DNA from: Bacteroides faecalis
GTDB lineage: Bacteria; Bacteroidota; Bacteroidia; Bacteroidales; Bacteroidaceae
NCBI RefSeq assembly: GCF_003865075.1
Contig: NZ_BHWB01000016.1
Location: 1-64,000, forward strand
Direction of reading: 5' to 3'
DNA length: 64,000 bases
Below are positions 8,582 through 16,171 of this stretch, piece after piece. The position numbers were made by a program, and so were the translations under genes. The notes under the pieces were generated by a model. It ran no database searches. It saw only the letters and a program-made list of their open reading frames with translations, and was not told the origin of the DNA. Positions within the stretch are counted from its first letter, which is position 1, and every line of letters begins with the position of its first letter.

Positions 8582-10654
8582 TTATAAAGCATTGACACTG
8601 TGATAAACCGTTCCTATACGTTCTTGAAAATCCTCCAACGAGTAACAGTTGAGCATTCGTTCTCTACCAACTTCCAAGTTACCGAGGGAATATTTTCCGG
8701 ACAACAATGCCTCTAAAGCAGCCTGTAACGACTCTACCTTATGCATATTATCGAAACGAAACATTGCTCCGAATGCTCCGTCTGCCACAATCTCTCGCAA
8801 CCCGGTAGTCTGATGCACCAATACCGGGAGTTTATTCATCATCATCTCTATCGCTACATAACCAAACTCCTCATGAATAGAAGGTACAATACCAAACTCG
8901 GCAATAGCATAAAGTTCAAACAGTTGTTTTTTAGGAATGAAGCCGGTAAATGTCACCTGCGACCAGAAAGGATTAGCTTTCTCCAAACAGCCCATGATGT
9001 TTCCGCTACCTGCCACAATGAGTCTGAACTGTGGGAACAAGTTGCAGATCTTTCCGAAAGCCTCCACAAGCTCCGTCACCCCTTTCACAGGTGCGAGCCG
9101 ACCGGCAGAAATAATCAACCGTTCCTGCTTGCCAAAGCCATATTTTGTACGCAATGCATCCCGTTCCTCGTGGCTACGCTCAACATAAGTATCCTGTAAG
9201 CCGTTGGGGATAAAGGCTATTTGTGTTTCCGGAATTCCATATAGTTCCCGCAGCATTTTGTAAGAATGACGGGCGATGGCAATGATCTTATCACAACAAT
9301 CGGTCATGAATTTTTTCTCTGCCTCAAATTGGCTAACAATTAGTTTTTGACACTGTGTCTTCGGCTCCGCCAAGATCTGATCCATCTTTTGCCGGTCGCC
9401 CAACAGACTGAAACTCCACTCCGTATAGTGTAAGGTAAACAATATTTTAGCCTGAATTTTTTCTCGAAACAGCATTGCCAGTTCATAATGATTAGTGAAA
9501 TTGAAATGGCAATACACCGCCCGTTCAGTTGGAATGCGCGAAGCTATATAATAGAATACGTTTCGAAGATACTGCTTTTCTTTACTCTTTGTCCATCCGG
9601 TTTGAAATTCATAAGGAGTAGGTATGTCATAAGTGGCAATACCATTTTCGTATCTCCACTTTACATTCTGTTGCTGATGAGCATAGAGAATAACCACATG
9701 GACATCCCACATATCACGATCAAAACAGTTTGCAAGTTGATTAACATATGTTCCCACTCCATATTGGTTTGCCGTACTTTCACCTGAGATGATCCACAAA
9801 CAATGACGGGTGGAGACAGCTAATGCCTGCTCATAGACTCGCTGTGACCGCCTTTGTAAATCGTCAACAAGCGAATGGTAAGCTCGTTTCACCTCTTCTT
9901 CTACCAACTGCTCGTCGATAAACAACCCCAATTGCCCGGCAATAAGGTATAGTGATGCCGCCCGTTCGCGAAAACGCTCCGTCACATGCATCATCGAAGC
10001 ATCGTGCAAACGATAGAAATAAAAATCGCCCGGATAGTATGCCACTTGTTCGGCAGCATAAAAAGCATAGGGAGTGAAAAATTCATCGTCGTGAGTAGTT
10101 CCTTCAAAATGTAATCCATGTTCTTCGATCAGCGAACAACGATACAAACTGCTGTAAGTCATCGGAATATATTCTCCGTTCTCTATCAGCCGACAGAAAC
10201 ACTCTTTGCCGCTGTATACCTCAGTCTGAGTGGGAAATGTATGCGAACGGTCGCCCATCCGGTAAGAGGTGCCATCTTCATTGCAATAACGTATACTACC
10301 AATTACCATATCCGCATGACAAGTTTCCGCTCGATGGTAAAGTTGTTCAAATGCATCAGGTGCCACTGTATCGTCACTGTCTAAGATCCCGACATAAACG
10401 CCCTTTGCCGCTTCTAGCAAAGCGTTTCGAGTAGGTGAAACACCCTGGTGAGGTAAATGTAATAATCGGATACGAGCATCAATTGCCGCATGACGTTCGA
10501 TATGTTGCAACGTGGCATCAGTAGAACCATCATCTGCCACAATAATCTCGACCTCTTTCAATGTCTGCTGCCGAACAGAGATCAAACATTCATCGATGTA
10601 GGCTTCCGCATTATAAGCGGGTATCAAGATACTGACTTTTATTGTTTTATTCAT
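8582..10654 (-). CDS. Two-domain glycosyltransferase (GT2 + GT4), GG-Bacteroidales RiPP system
   Basis: 690 residues. Residues 4-230 form a GT2 domain (VSILIPAYNAEAYIDECL, VADDGSTD, GILDSDD as the DXD-type site). Residues about 290-690 form a GT-B domain of GT4 type (GESTANQYGVGTYVNQL, ISAGRLAPVKGVTELVEAF, IHEEFGYVAIEMM, the usual donor-site Glu region). A glycosyltransferase with this fused layout is a recognised member of GG-Bacteroidales peptide loci, suggesting the peptide or a carrier is glycosylated; substrate and sugar are unknown. It sits between the LanC-like gene (24 bases upstream) and the precursor gene. The end of a second copy survives in the relic at 6752-6922, so the gene was part of the duplicated cassette. 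Confidence 0.85.
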   Translation of the reverse strand: MNKTIKVSILIPAYNAEAYIDECLISVRQQTLKEVEIIVADDGSTDATLQHIERHAAIDARIRLLHLPHQGVSPTRNALLEAAKGVYVGILDSDDTVAPDAFEQLYHRAETCHADMVIGSIRYCNEDGTSYRMGDRSHTFPTQTEVYSGKECFCRLIENGEYIPMTYSSLYRCSLIEEHGLHFEGTTHDDEFFTPYAFYAAEQVAYYPGDFYFYRLHDASMMHVTERFRERAASLYLIAGQLGLFIDEQLVEEEVKRAYHSLVDDLQRRSQRVYEQALAVSTRHCLWIISGESTANQYGVGTYVNQLANCFDRDMWDVHVVILYAHQQQNVKWRYENGIATYDIPTPYEFQTGWTKSKEKQYLRNVFYYIASRIPTERAVYCHFNFTNHYELAMLFREKIQAKILFTLHYTEWSFSLLGDRQKMDQILAEPKTQCQKLIVSQFEAEKKFMTDCCDKIIAIARHSYKMLRELYGIPETQIAFIPNGLQDTYVERSHEERDALRTKYGFGKQERLIISAGRLAPVKGVTELVEAFGKICNLFPQFRLIVAGSGNIMGCLEKANPFWSQVTFTGFIPKKQLFELYAIAEFGIVPSIHEEFGYVAIEMMMNKLPVLVHQTTGLREIVADGAFGAMFRFDNMHKVESLQAALEALLSGKYSLGNLEVGRERMLNCYSLEDFQERIGTVYHSVNAL

Positions 10655-10678
10655 GGTGTTCTTCAGGTTAATAATTTA

Positions 10679-11311
10679 TCACATATTTTGATGTGTTTCA
10701 AGTAAAAGTATGCCATGTTTCCAACTGTAGACTTCGGTTGTGGCGGCTGCCTGCTGCCACCAGTCAACCACTCGTTTCCACACCGTCTCCGGTATATAAT
10801 CTTCCGATTGCCAATCGACACCTGTTCTTTGGCACGCATTCTTCAGATCTTCCAAATAATCGGTATCGAAAGGTAGTTTATCCGACTCCCTTCCCGGAGA
10901 ATCGAGACGAGCTCGTACGTAAGACACGATTCCTTCCAATCCGTGTTCAAACGAAGTATCTGTCGTACGTCTCAAGTCGCGCTCCATTATTTTGGCGTCT
11001 ATCTCTTCCAGAATTTCGTCAGTGTCTCCCTCTATAAATCCCTGTCGCCCCATATACTCCACTGCCCATCCGATACCACAAAGACCATCGGCAAAATCGA
11101 CAGCTAGATCAAAAGGCAGATGCATACAAATATCCTCCAGTAATTCTCCAGCAAAATCTTCATAGAAACGATTATGAAGAAAACGTGAACAATGAAAGAA
11201 AAAGAGGGAAAGTCCCATTCTTCCATTCAACAGGCTTTGATTGGTACCAAAACTTCCATATAATATTTGGTTGTCTATGATTCCTTTCAATTTTTCAGGC
11301 AATGTTTTCAT
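10679..11311 (-). CDS. LanC-like protein, short form
   Basis: 210 residues. The start MKTLPEKLKGIIDNQILYGS, NGRMGLSLFFFHCSRF and especially FADGLCGIGWAVEYMG match the helical-barrel repeats of lanthionine synthetase C-like proteins. Full LanC cyclases have about 400 residues and a Zn site of two Cys and one His in the second half. This protein stops early and shows no such set, so catalytic cyclisation is doubtful. It may be a truncated gene or an accessory protein of the GG-Bacteroidales locus. It is the first gene of the minus-strand operon, 24 bases before the glycosyltransferase. Confidence 0.65.
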   Translation of the reverse strand: MKTLPEKLKGIIDNQILYGSFGTNQSLLNGRMGLSLFFFHCSRFLHNRFYEDFAGELLEDICMHLPFDLAVDFADGLCGIGWAVEYMGRQGFIEGDTDEILEEIDAKIMERDLRRTTDTSFEHGLEGIVSYVRARLDSPGRESDKLPFDTDYLEDLKNACQRTGVDWQSEDYIPETVWKRVVDWWQQAAATTEVYSWKHGILLLETHQNM

Positions 11312-11653
11312 TAATATTGATATTATTGTTACTTATTGCAATATTAAAGTAAATTATTCAGAAATAAAAATTATTTTTAAAATTAACTAATTTTAATAAT
11401 CCATCATTTGCTAAAACTGGTTTATTATAAATTCAATATAAAATTATATTATTTATAGATTGCTTCATATATAAAGTTCACATCAATGATATGTTTCATC
11501 TGAAAGAATCTCTACAATCAAACTCATGCAAAAACAAAGAATAATTTGTCAAAAATGATAGAATTTATTTTTTATTCAAAGAACACGTCCAGTATTTCAA
11601 ATAAACACTTATTTTTGTTCCCAATTAAATAATCAACAATTCTAATATTCAAT
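11312..11653. other. Divergent intergenic region of the RiPP locus
   Basis: 342 bases, very AT-rich, separating the minus-strand synthesis genes from the plus-strand exporter remnants. A Bacteroides -7 box TATTTTTG stands at 11610-11617 for the plus strand. I cannot place a convincing -7 box for the minus strand. No ORF or strong hairpin is seen. Confidence 0.5.
11610..11617 (+). promoter_or_regulatory. -7 promoter box for exporter remnant
   Basis: TATTTTTG fits the Bacteroides -7 consensus TAnnTTTG and lies 36 bases before the ATG. Confidence 0.5.
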
Positions 11654-12285
11654 ATGAAGCACATCAATATTTTTTCAAATTATTTACAATTTAACACCAT
11701 AAACTGTGGTCCTACCTGCTTGCGGATGATAGCTAAATACTACGGAAAGACATTTTCGATTGAAACTTTACGTGCCCGTTCGTTCATTACACGCGAAGGG
11801 GTATCGATGCTATGTATCGGCGATGCTGCCGAATCAATCGGATTCCGTACATCCGGTGTACGAATCTCTTTAAAGCAACTTTTGGAGGATGTCCCGTTAC
11901 CCTGCATACTGCATTGGAACCAAAACCACTTTGTGGTCTGTTACAAGATACGAAAAAAAAGGAAGGATATCGATTTTACATTGCCGACCCCGCTTCGCAA
12001 TTGGTAACCTACTCTCAAAAGGAATTCGAGAAATGTTGGTTTTCGACAAAAGAGGGAGGAGAAGAAAAAAGAACGACTCTCGCCCTTATGCCTACACCGG
12101 AGTTTGAAACACACTTTCCTTACACAGTCACTAGTAGATATGGGCATCCGCGACGGTAACCTGAACTTTATCACTCTAATCTTAATTGCCCAATTGGTGG
12201 TATCAGTCTCACAGCTATCGGTCGGATTTATCCGGAACTGGATTGTACTACACATGAATACTCGCATTAATATTTCGCTCGTTAC
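11654..12285 (+). pseudogene. C39 peptidase-containing ABC exporter, collapsed
   Basis: The frame starts with a C39 peptidase domain: INCGPTCLRMIAKYYGK holds the catalytic Cys, and LHWNQNHFVV holds the His. C39 domains cut RiPP leaders after GG, which fits the precursor at 8256-8501. After VVCY the frame is lost at a run of eight A (11953-11960); the correct reading continues one frame over as YRFYIADPASQLVTYSQKEF. After LALMPTPEFE the sequence jumps to FLTQSLVDMGIRDGNLNF, part of the membrane domain, so the linker and first helices are deleted near 12107. The remaining membrane helices end at NTRINISL, where an adaptor gene fragment begins. The ATP-binding domain is missing, so the exporter cannot work. 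Confidence 0.8.
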
Positions 12286-12569
12286 CTATGGATGGCATTG
12301 GAAAAGTAAAAATCGGACAACGTGCCATCATCCGATTACCTGCTTTTCCCGAACAGGAATTTGGTTTCATAGAAGGGAAAGTTATCTCCATATCACCTGT
12401 TCCAGACTCGAAAGGAAGGTATATCCTTAAAATATCAATGCCACGAGGATTGATTACCAATTACGGAAAAGAGTTGCCATTGATCAAAACAATATCGGGC
12501 ACTGCTTCCATTGTTACAAAGGAAAAAACGTTATTGAGGAAAATGCTGAATTTTAAGAATACTGAATAA
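12286..12569 (+). pseudogene. C-terminal fragment of a HlyD-type adaptor (membrane fusion protein)
   Basis: The last 90 or so codons read GIGKVKIGQRAIIRLPAFPE, then EFGFIEGKVISISPVPDSKG and ISGTASIVTKEKTLLRKML, which is the C-terminal beta-barrel and end of HlyD-family adaptors. There is no N-terminal membrane helix or coiled coil. The piece follows directly on the truncated ABC exporter, as if a deletion of about 2 kb or more removed the end of one gene and the start of the next; that size is estimated from usual family lengths. In intact GG-Bacteroidales loci these two genes are neighbours. Confidence 0.75.
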
Positions 12570-12888
12570 TTCGGCCTTTATTAAGCAATAGGCAATAACT
12601 CTTTCATCAACTGAATTGGCAATTATTATCATCTTGAATATAAAGGTTAATAAATTGGCACACCATGATGTACGACTGGGATGAGAATTTAACTAGGATT
12701 TCCAAAATAATACCACTTTCTGTACATAGGGTTCGCTGAATTAATCAACGGTTCAAAACCTCACAATAGACAAGTACAGCAAGATTCAGATGCGCTTTGA
12801 CCACTCTTATGATAAATAGTGCATATGTCAAGATCTACCTTGCGGATCTTGTTACAATTATGAGAAGATTCTCATAAATTGTTACAAT

Positions 12889-12928
12889 CATTAAAGCACT
12901 CCTTCACTAGGTAAATTATCTACTTTTG
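12889..12928 (+). promoter_or_regulatory. Promoter of HU-like gene 1
   Basis: CATTAAAGCAC (12889-12899) is followed after exactly 21 bases by the -7 box TACTTTTG (12921-12928). The same 11-base element, spacing and -7 type recur ahead of the second HU-like gene (13728-13767), so both are likely co-regulated. A 20-base dyad lies just upstream. Confidence 0.65.
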
Positions 12929-12941
12929 TTGCAGAAGTTGT

Positions 12942-13030
12942 TTCGTTCCATAGTTATGGAACGAAACAGCAACAGATGTGGAACTAAAGGAAAACAACTG
13001 TGGAACGAAAAGGAGACAGCTGTGGAACGA
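12942..13030 (+). repeat. Four TRTGGAAC repeats at exact 22-bp spacing, first one in a dyad
   Basis: Copies begin at 12955, 12977, 12999 and 13021 (TATGGAAC, then TGTGGAAC three times), mostly followed by GAA. The first copy is the right arm of a perfect dyad, TTCGTTCCATA (12942-12952) with TATGGAACGAA (12955-12965). The array lies in the untranslated leader between the -7 box and the ATG at 13067. Spacing by two DNA turns puts all copies on one face of the helix. Confidence 0.85.
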
Positions 13031-13066
13031 ACCACCATTAACTAAAAAAACAATAAACTATAGCAT

Positions 13067-13666
13067 ATGAGTGCAATATATGACCTTTTTGATACTCCCA
13101 ATCCTAACAAAGACGAGAAACAACCGCTACATGCCCGTATTGTCTCCAAAGGAACTGTAGACAAAGAAGAGTTTTTGGACCGCGTCCATAAATTTACAGG
13201 TATCAGCCGCAGTTTACTAACCGGTGCAATGGAAGCCTTTTCCAACGAGGCACGTGACTTACTAGCTGAAGGATGGACAGTAGAGATCGGTAACTTCGGT
13301 TTCCTTTCTACCTCATTGCAATGTCCTCCCATCAACGATAAAAAAGAAGTCCGTTCCACTTCCATCAAAATGAAAAACATTCATCTTCGTGCGAGTCGTT
13401 CATTCAAAAAAGAAGTAAGTGACAAAATGAGATTGCAACGAGGAGAATCTCCTATACGCCCAAAGAAAAACAGTATCTCACGTGAAACCTGTCTAACACG
13501 CCTTAATCTATATTTGGCAACTCATTTATTCATCAGCCGGACAGACTACTGCCTTATGACGGGAAGAAATAAAAAAGTCGCCATCATAGAACTGAATTCA
13601 TTCATTACAGAAGGAATTATCCGACGAGAAGGAGTAGAAAAATTAAGTGTATATATAAAGGTATAA
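13067..13666 (+). CDS. HU-like DNA-binding protein with C-terminal extension
   Basis: 199 residues. Residues about 35-125 form a Bacteroidales HU-like domain (DKEEFLDRVHKFTGISRSLL, then the strand WTVEIGNFGFLST and basic arms). The C-terminal 70 residues (SRETCLTRLNLYLATHLFIS to GVEKLSVYIKV) look like a small helical-wing fold and could be a second DNA-binding domain. HU proteins bend DNA; these long relatives are specific to Bacteroidales and their targets are unknown. It is transcribed on its own from the promoter at 12889-12928, and the repeat array in its leader suggests self-regulation. The function of the C-terminal part is inference. Confidence 0.75.
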   Translation: MSAIYDLFDTPNPNKDEKQPLHARIVSKGTVDKEEFLDRVHKFTGISRSLLTGAMEAFSNEARDLLAEGWTVEIGNFGFLSTSLQCPPINDKKEVRSTSIKMKNIHLRASRSFKKEVSDKMRLQRGESPIRPKKNSISRETCLTRLNLYLATHLFISRTDYCLMTGRNKKVAIIELNSFITEGIIRREGVEKLSVYIKV

Positions 13667-13708
13667 ATTATCTCACTATGAATCAACGCTTTAGAAAATC
13701 ATAAATTT

Positions 13709-13767
13709 GTTATCGTTCAATGAACGTCATTAAAGCACCTCTCCTGTAACCGACTGTTATATCTTTG
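13709..13767 (+). promoter_or_regulatory. Promoter of HU-like gene 2
   Basis: CATTAAAGCAC (13728-13738), 21 bases, then TATCTTTG (13760-13767) repeats the layout of the promoter at 12889-12928. A short dyad GTTCA-A-TGAAC (13715-13725) lies directly upstream. Confidence 0.65.
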
Positions 13768-13824
13768 CATCGTGATCACAAAGAGATATGTTAATTAAAA
13801 GTATTCATCTAAAAAAACAAGATT

Positions 13825-14298
13825 ATGTCATTAAAATACGTTATTAAAAAAAGAACATTCGGTTTTGATAAAACTAAAACCGAAAAGTATGTAGCTCAAA
13901 ATGTGATCACCAATACGGTGGATTTTAAAACCCTGTGCGATGAAATCACAAAAATAGGATTAGTCCCCAGTGGGGCAGTCAAATTCGTGCTCGATGCGCT
14001 CATTGATACCTTGAACATGAATCTGAATAAAGGAATATCCGTTCAGCTGGGCGATTTCGGTTGTTTCCGTCCTGGAATGAATTGCGATAGTCAGGATACC
14101 GCAAAAGAGGTGGATAGCGATACCATTCGCAGGGTAAGAATCGTTTTCACTCCGGGATATAAATTCAAAGATATGTTGAATAAAGTCAGTATTCAAAAGT
14201 TGGTAACTTCTAATGACGGAACTTTGATCCCTGAAGAACCTGATCCAATGCCTAATCCGGGGGATGACAACGGAGAATCTCCTGACCCGACTCTGTAA
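13825..14298 (+). CDS. HU-like DNA-binding protein
   Basis: 157 residues. This is a putative histone-like protein of the Bacteroidales type: the start MSLKYVIKKRTFGFDKTKTE is typical, followed by LCDEITKIGLVPSGAVKFVLDAL (helical base) and ISVQLGDFGCFRPGMN (beta arm region). The acidic, Pro-rich tail (PEEPDPMPNPGDDNGESP) is disordered and replaces the usual end. It has its own promoter and a strong hairpin after the stop. Genes of this type often sit beside DUF4248 genes, as here; their role is not established. Confidence 0.85.
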   Translation: MSLKYVIKKRTFGFDKTKTEKYVAQNVITNTVDFKTLCDEITKIGLVPSGAVKFVLDALIDTLNMNLNKGISVQLGDFGCFRPGMNCDSQDTAKEVDSDTIRRVRIVFTPGYKFKDMLNKVSIQKLVTSNDGTLIPEEPDPMPNPGDDNGESPDPTL

Positions 14299-14310
14299 TC
14301 AATCTGCTAT

Positions 14311-14348
14311 GGAAAAACAGTATCTATCTTCGGATGGATACTGTTTCC
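14311..14348 (+). terminator. Hairpin with TTCG loop
   Basis: GGAAAAACAGTATCTATC pairs with GATGGATACTGTTTCC around a TTCG tetraloop, 13 bases after the HU-like stop. It is a stable terminator or 3' stabiliser. Confidence 0.6.
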
Positions 14349-14426
14349 AAAGTATATCGTCAAACACTTGACAACACCTTAAAAATGTTGTATCTTTATT
14401 GTCTATTAACTTAAACAAAAATCAAT

Positions 14427-14678
14427 ATGAATTCAGCAATTTATGAATATGAGGAAGAAGAAAAACCGTTTATTATCAAAACTTATAAGAAAAAAGAATT
14501 AGCCTGTCTTTACAATCCGAACATTACTCCCCGTTGCGCAATCAGAATGTTTACCAAGTGGATCAAAATGAACAATGAATTATACACCCAACTCATAGCA
14601 ACCGGTTACAATACTCGTACACGTACCTTTAACCCTCTGCAAGTCAAAATCATAACTAATATTCTGGACATTCCTTAG
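14427..14678 (+). CDS. DUF4248 domain protein
   Basis: 83 residues. The body (YKKKELACLYNPNITPRCAI, then WIKMNNELYTQLIATGYN and FNPLQVKIITNIL) matches the small DUF4248 family found across Bacteroides next to HU-like genes. A helix-turn-helix-like arrangement is possible, but no function is known. TATCTTTA near 14391 is a near-consensus -7 box. In many Bacteroides loci a muramoyl-alanine amidase follows; here the next gene is an unrelated convergent transporter. Confidence 0.75.
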   Translation: MNSAIYEYEEEEKPFIIKTYKKKELACLYNPNITPRCAIRMFTKWIKMNNELYTQLIATGYNTRTRTFNPLQVKIITNILDIP

Positions 14679-14693
14679 GAATGCCCGGAATAT
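14659..14693. terminator. Hairpin overlapping the DUF4248 stop
   Basis: ATATTCTGGACATTCC (14659-14674) pairs with GGAATGCCCGGAATAT (14678-14693) across TTA with two mismatches. It includes the TAG stop and serves two convergent genes. Confidence 0.5.
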
Positions 14694-14713
14694 TTATCAC
14701 AATATTATTAGAT

Positions 14714-16066
14714 TTATTCTGTCGCTTTCTTGAATTGACGAAATTGCCACCAAAGCATTGTAGCAGCAATCAAACTCGCTATCAAATCGGAAATAGGCAT
14801 ACTCATCCAAACACCTTCCTGCCCATAGAAATGTGGTAGAATCAATAAACAAGGAATCAGAATAAGAACCTGACGAGAAATAGAGAGGAAAATAGCCTTA
14901 CTTGCCATACCTATACTCTGAAAGAAATTGGAAGTAACCATCTGAAAGCCGACAATAGGAAAGAACATCACCACAATACGTAATCCTTTGGAAGAAATCC
15001 GAACCAGTTCTTCATCCGTCGTAAATATTGAAACCGCCAGATCGGGGATTAGCATACCCATCAGGAAACCAATAGTCGTGACAGCCGTTGCTGCATATAT
15101 GGTAATTTTCAACACTTGAGTCACACGAGTGTATCGTTGGGCACCAAAATTATATCCTGCGATTGGTTGCATTCCCTGATTCAATCCCATTACAATCATA
15201 ACAAACAGAAAAACAAGACGATTAACTATCCCAAAAGCTCCGATAGCCAAGTCTCCTCCATATTGTTTCAGTCCTTTATTGATAAGAATAACGATAAAAC
15301 AGGCAGCCAGATTCATTAAAAAAGGAGCCATACCTATCGCCAAAGAATCAAATACAATTTTCTTTTTCAACCGAAAGATCCCCCGATGAAAATGCAATAG
15401 CTCTTCTTTATTACTGAATAACTTAAACTGCCAGATTAATGCAATCACCTGCGCTGCAATAGTTGCAATAGCTGCCCCTTGTATTCCCCAACCGAAACCA
15501 TAAATAAAAATAGGATCGAGAATGGTATTAATGACTACTGTAGCAATCGTCGCATACATTGCCTGCTGCGGATGGCCGGCAGAACGCAATACAGCATTTA
15601 ATCCCAGATAAAGATGTGTGACTACGTTACCAAGTAATATCACCACCATATAATCGCGTGCATATCCAACAGTAGCCTCGCTTCCACCAAAGAAATAAAG
15701 AATCGGATCTAGGAAGATAAGAGCCAGTATGGTAAATGCCAATCCTATAATAATATTCAAAACTAACACATTTCCTAACACCCGTTGGGCAGTGTCATAA
15801 TCTTTCTGCCCCAGTTTCACCGAAACCAATGTGGCTGCTCCTACCCCTACCAATGAACCGAAAGCTGCGGCAAGATTCATTAGCGGAAAGGTTAAAGCCA
15901 ATCCGGAAATAGCCATTGCTCCCACACCATGCCCAATGAAAATACTATCTACCATGTTATAAAGAGAAGACGCCGTCATAGCGATAATTGCCGGAATGGC
16001 ATACTGCATTAAAAGCTTTCCAATCTTTTCTGTACCCAGCGCAGTGGGTGTCTTTTGTCCTGTCAT
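14714..16066 (-). CDS. MATE family efflux transporter
   Basis: 450 residues, with about twelve hydrophobic segments in two similar halves. Typical MATE sequence includes GKLLMQYAIPAIIAMTASSLYNMVDSIF at the start of half one and GLNQGMQPIAGYNFGAQRY in half two. MATE pumps exchange drugs or metabolic by-products for Na+ or H+ at the inner membrane. ATG 16066 (MTGQKTPTALG) is chosen because the -7 box for this gene lies at 16085-16092, inside the longer TTG-started frame. The gene is divergent from lysS. The substrate cannot be told. Confidence 0.9.
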   Translation of the reverse strand: MTGQKTPTALGTEKIGKLLMQYAIPAIIAMTASSLYNMVDSIFIGHGVGAMAISGLALTFPLMNLAAAFGSLVGVGAATLVSVKLGQKDYDTAQRVLGNVLVLNIIIGLAFTILALIFLDPILYFFGGSEATVGYARDYMVVILLGNVVTHLYLGLNAVLRSAGHPQQAMYATIATVVINTILDPIFIYGFGWGIQGAAIATIAAQVIALIWQFKLFSNKEELLHFHRGIFRLKKKIVFDSLAIGMAPFLMNLAACFIVILINKGLKQYGGDLAIGAFGIVNRLVFLFVMIVMGLNQGMQPIAGYNFGAQRYTRVTQVLKITIYAATAVTTIGFLMGMLIPDLAVSIFTTDEELVRISSKGLRIVVMFFPIVGFQMVTSNFFQSIGMASKAIFLSISRQVLILIPCLLILPHFYGQEGVWMSMPISDLIASLIAATMLWWQFRQFKKATE

Positions 16067-16084
16067 ACCTATTACTTTGAAGTT

Positions 16085-16142
16085 GCAAAGATACAAAAAA
16101 GAGACAGATTACAGGATATATAAGAAAAGTTTCGTATTTTTG
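16085..16142. promoter_or_regulatory. Divergent promoters of MATE gene and lysS
   Basis: CAAAGATA at 16085-16092 is TATCTTTG on the minus strand, 19 bases before the MATE ATG. TATTTTTG at 16135-16142 is the -7 box for lysS, 29 bases before its ATG. Confidence 0.65.
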
Positions 16143-16171
16143 CCTCCAAAATTGAGTTAATACGTAACGAA

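Larger units (their letters stand above)
12570..13066. other. Intergenic control region ahead of the HU-like gene
   Basis: About 500 bases. The first 270 hold nothing I recognise. Then come an inverted repeat 12858-12877 (TTATGAGAA, GA, TTCTCATAA) flanked by direct GTTACAAT copies, a -33-like CATTAAAGCAC, a -7 box, and the 22-bp repeat array, each listed separately. Confidence 0.6.

Noticed and set aside
8741..9199. 152-codon plus-strand ORF
   Set aside because: It lies wholly inside the glycosyltransferase gene on the other strand and has no protein-like motif or promoter.
12942..13030. CRISPR-like array
   Set aside because: The repeat is only about 8-11 bases with a 22-base period and there are no cas genes; spacers of 11-14 bases are too short.
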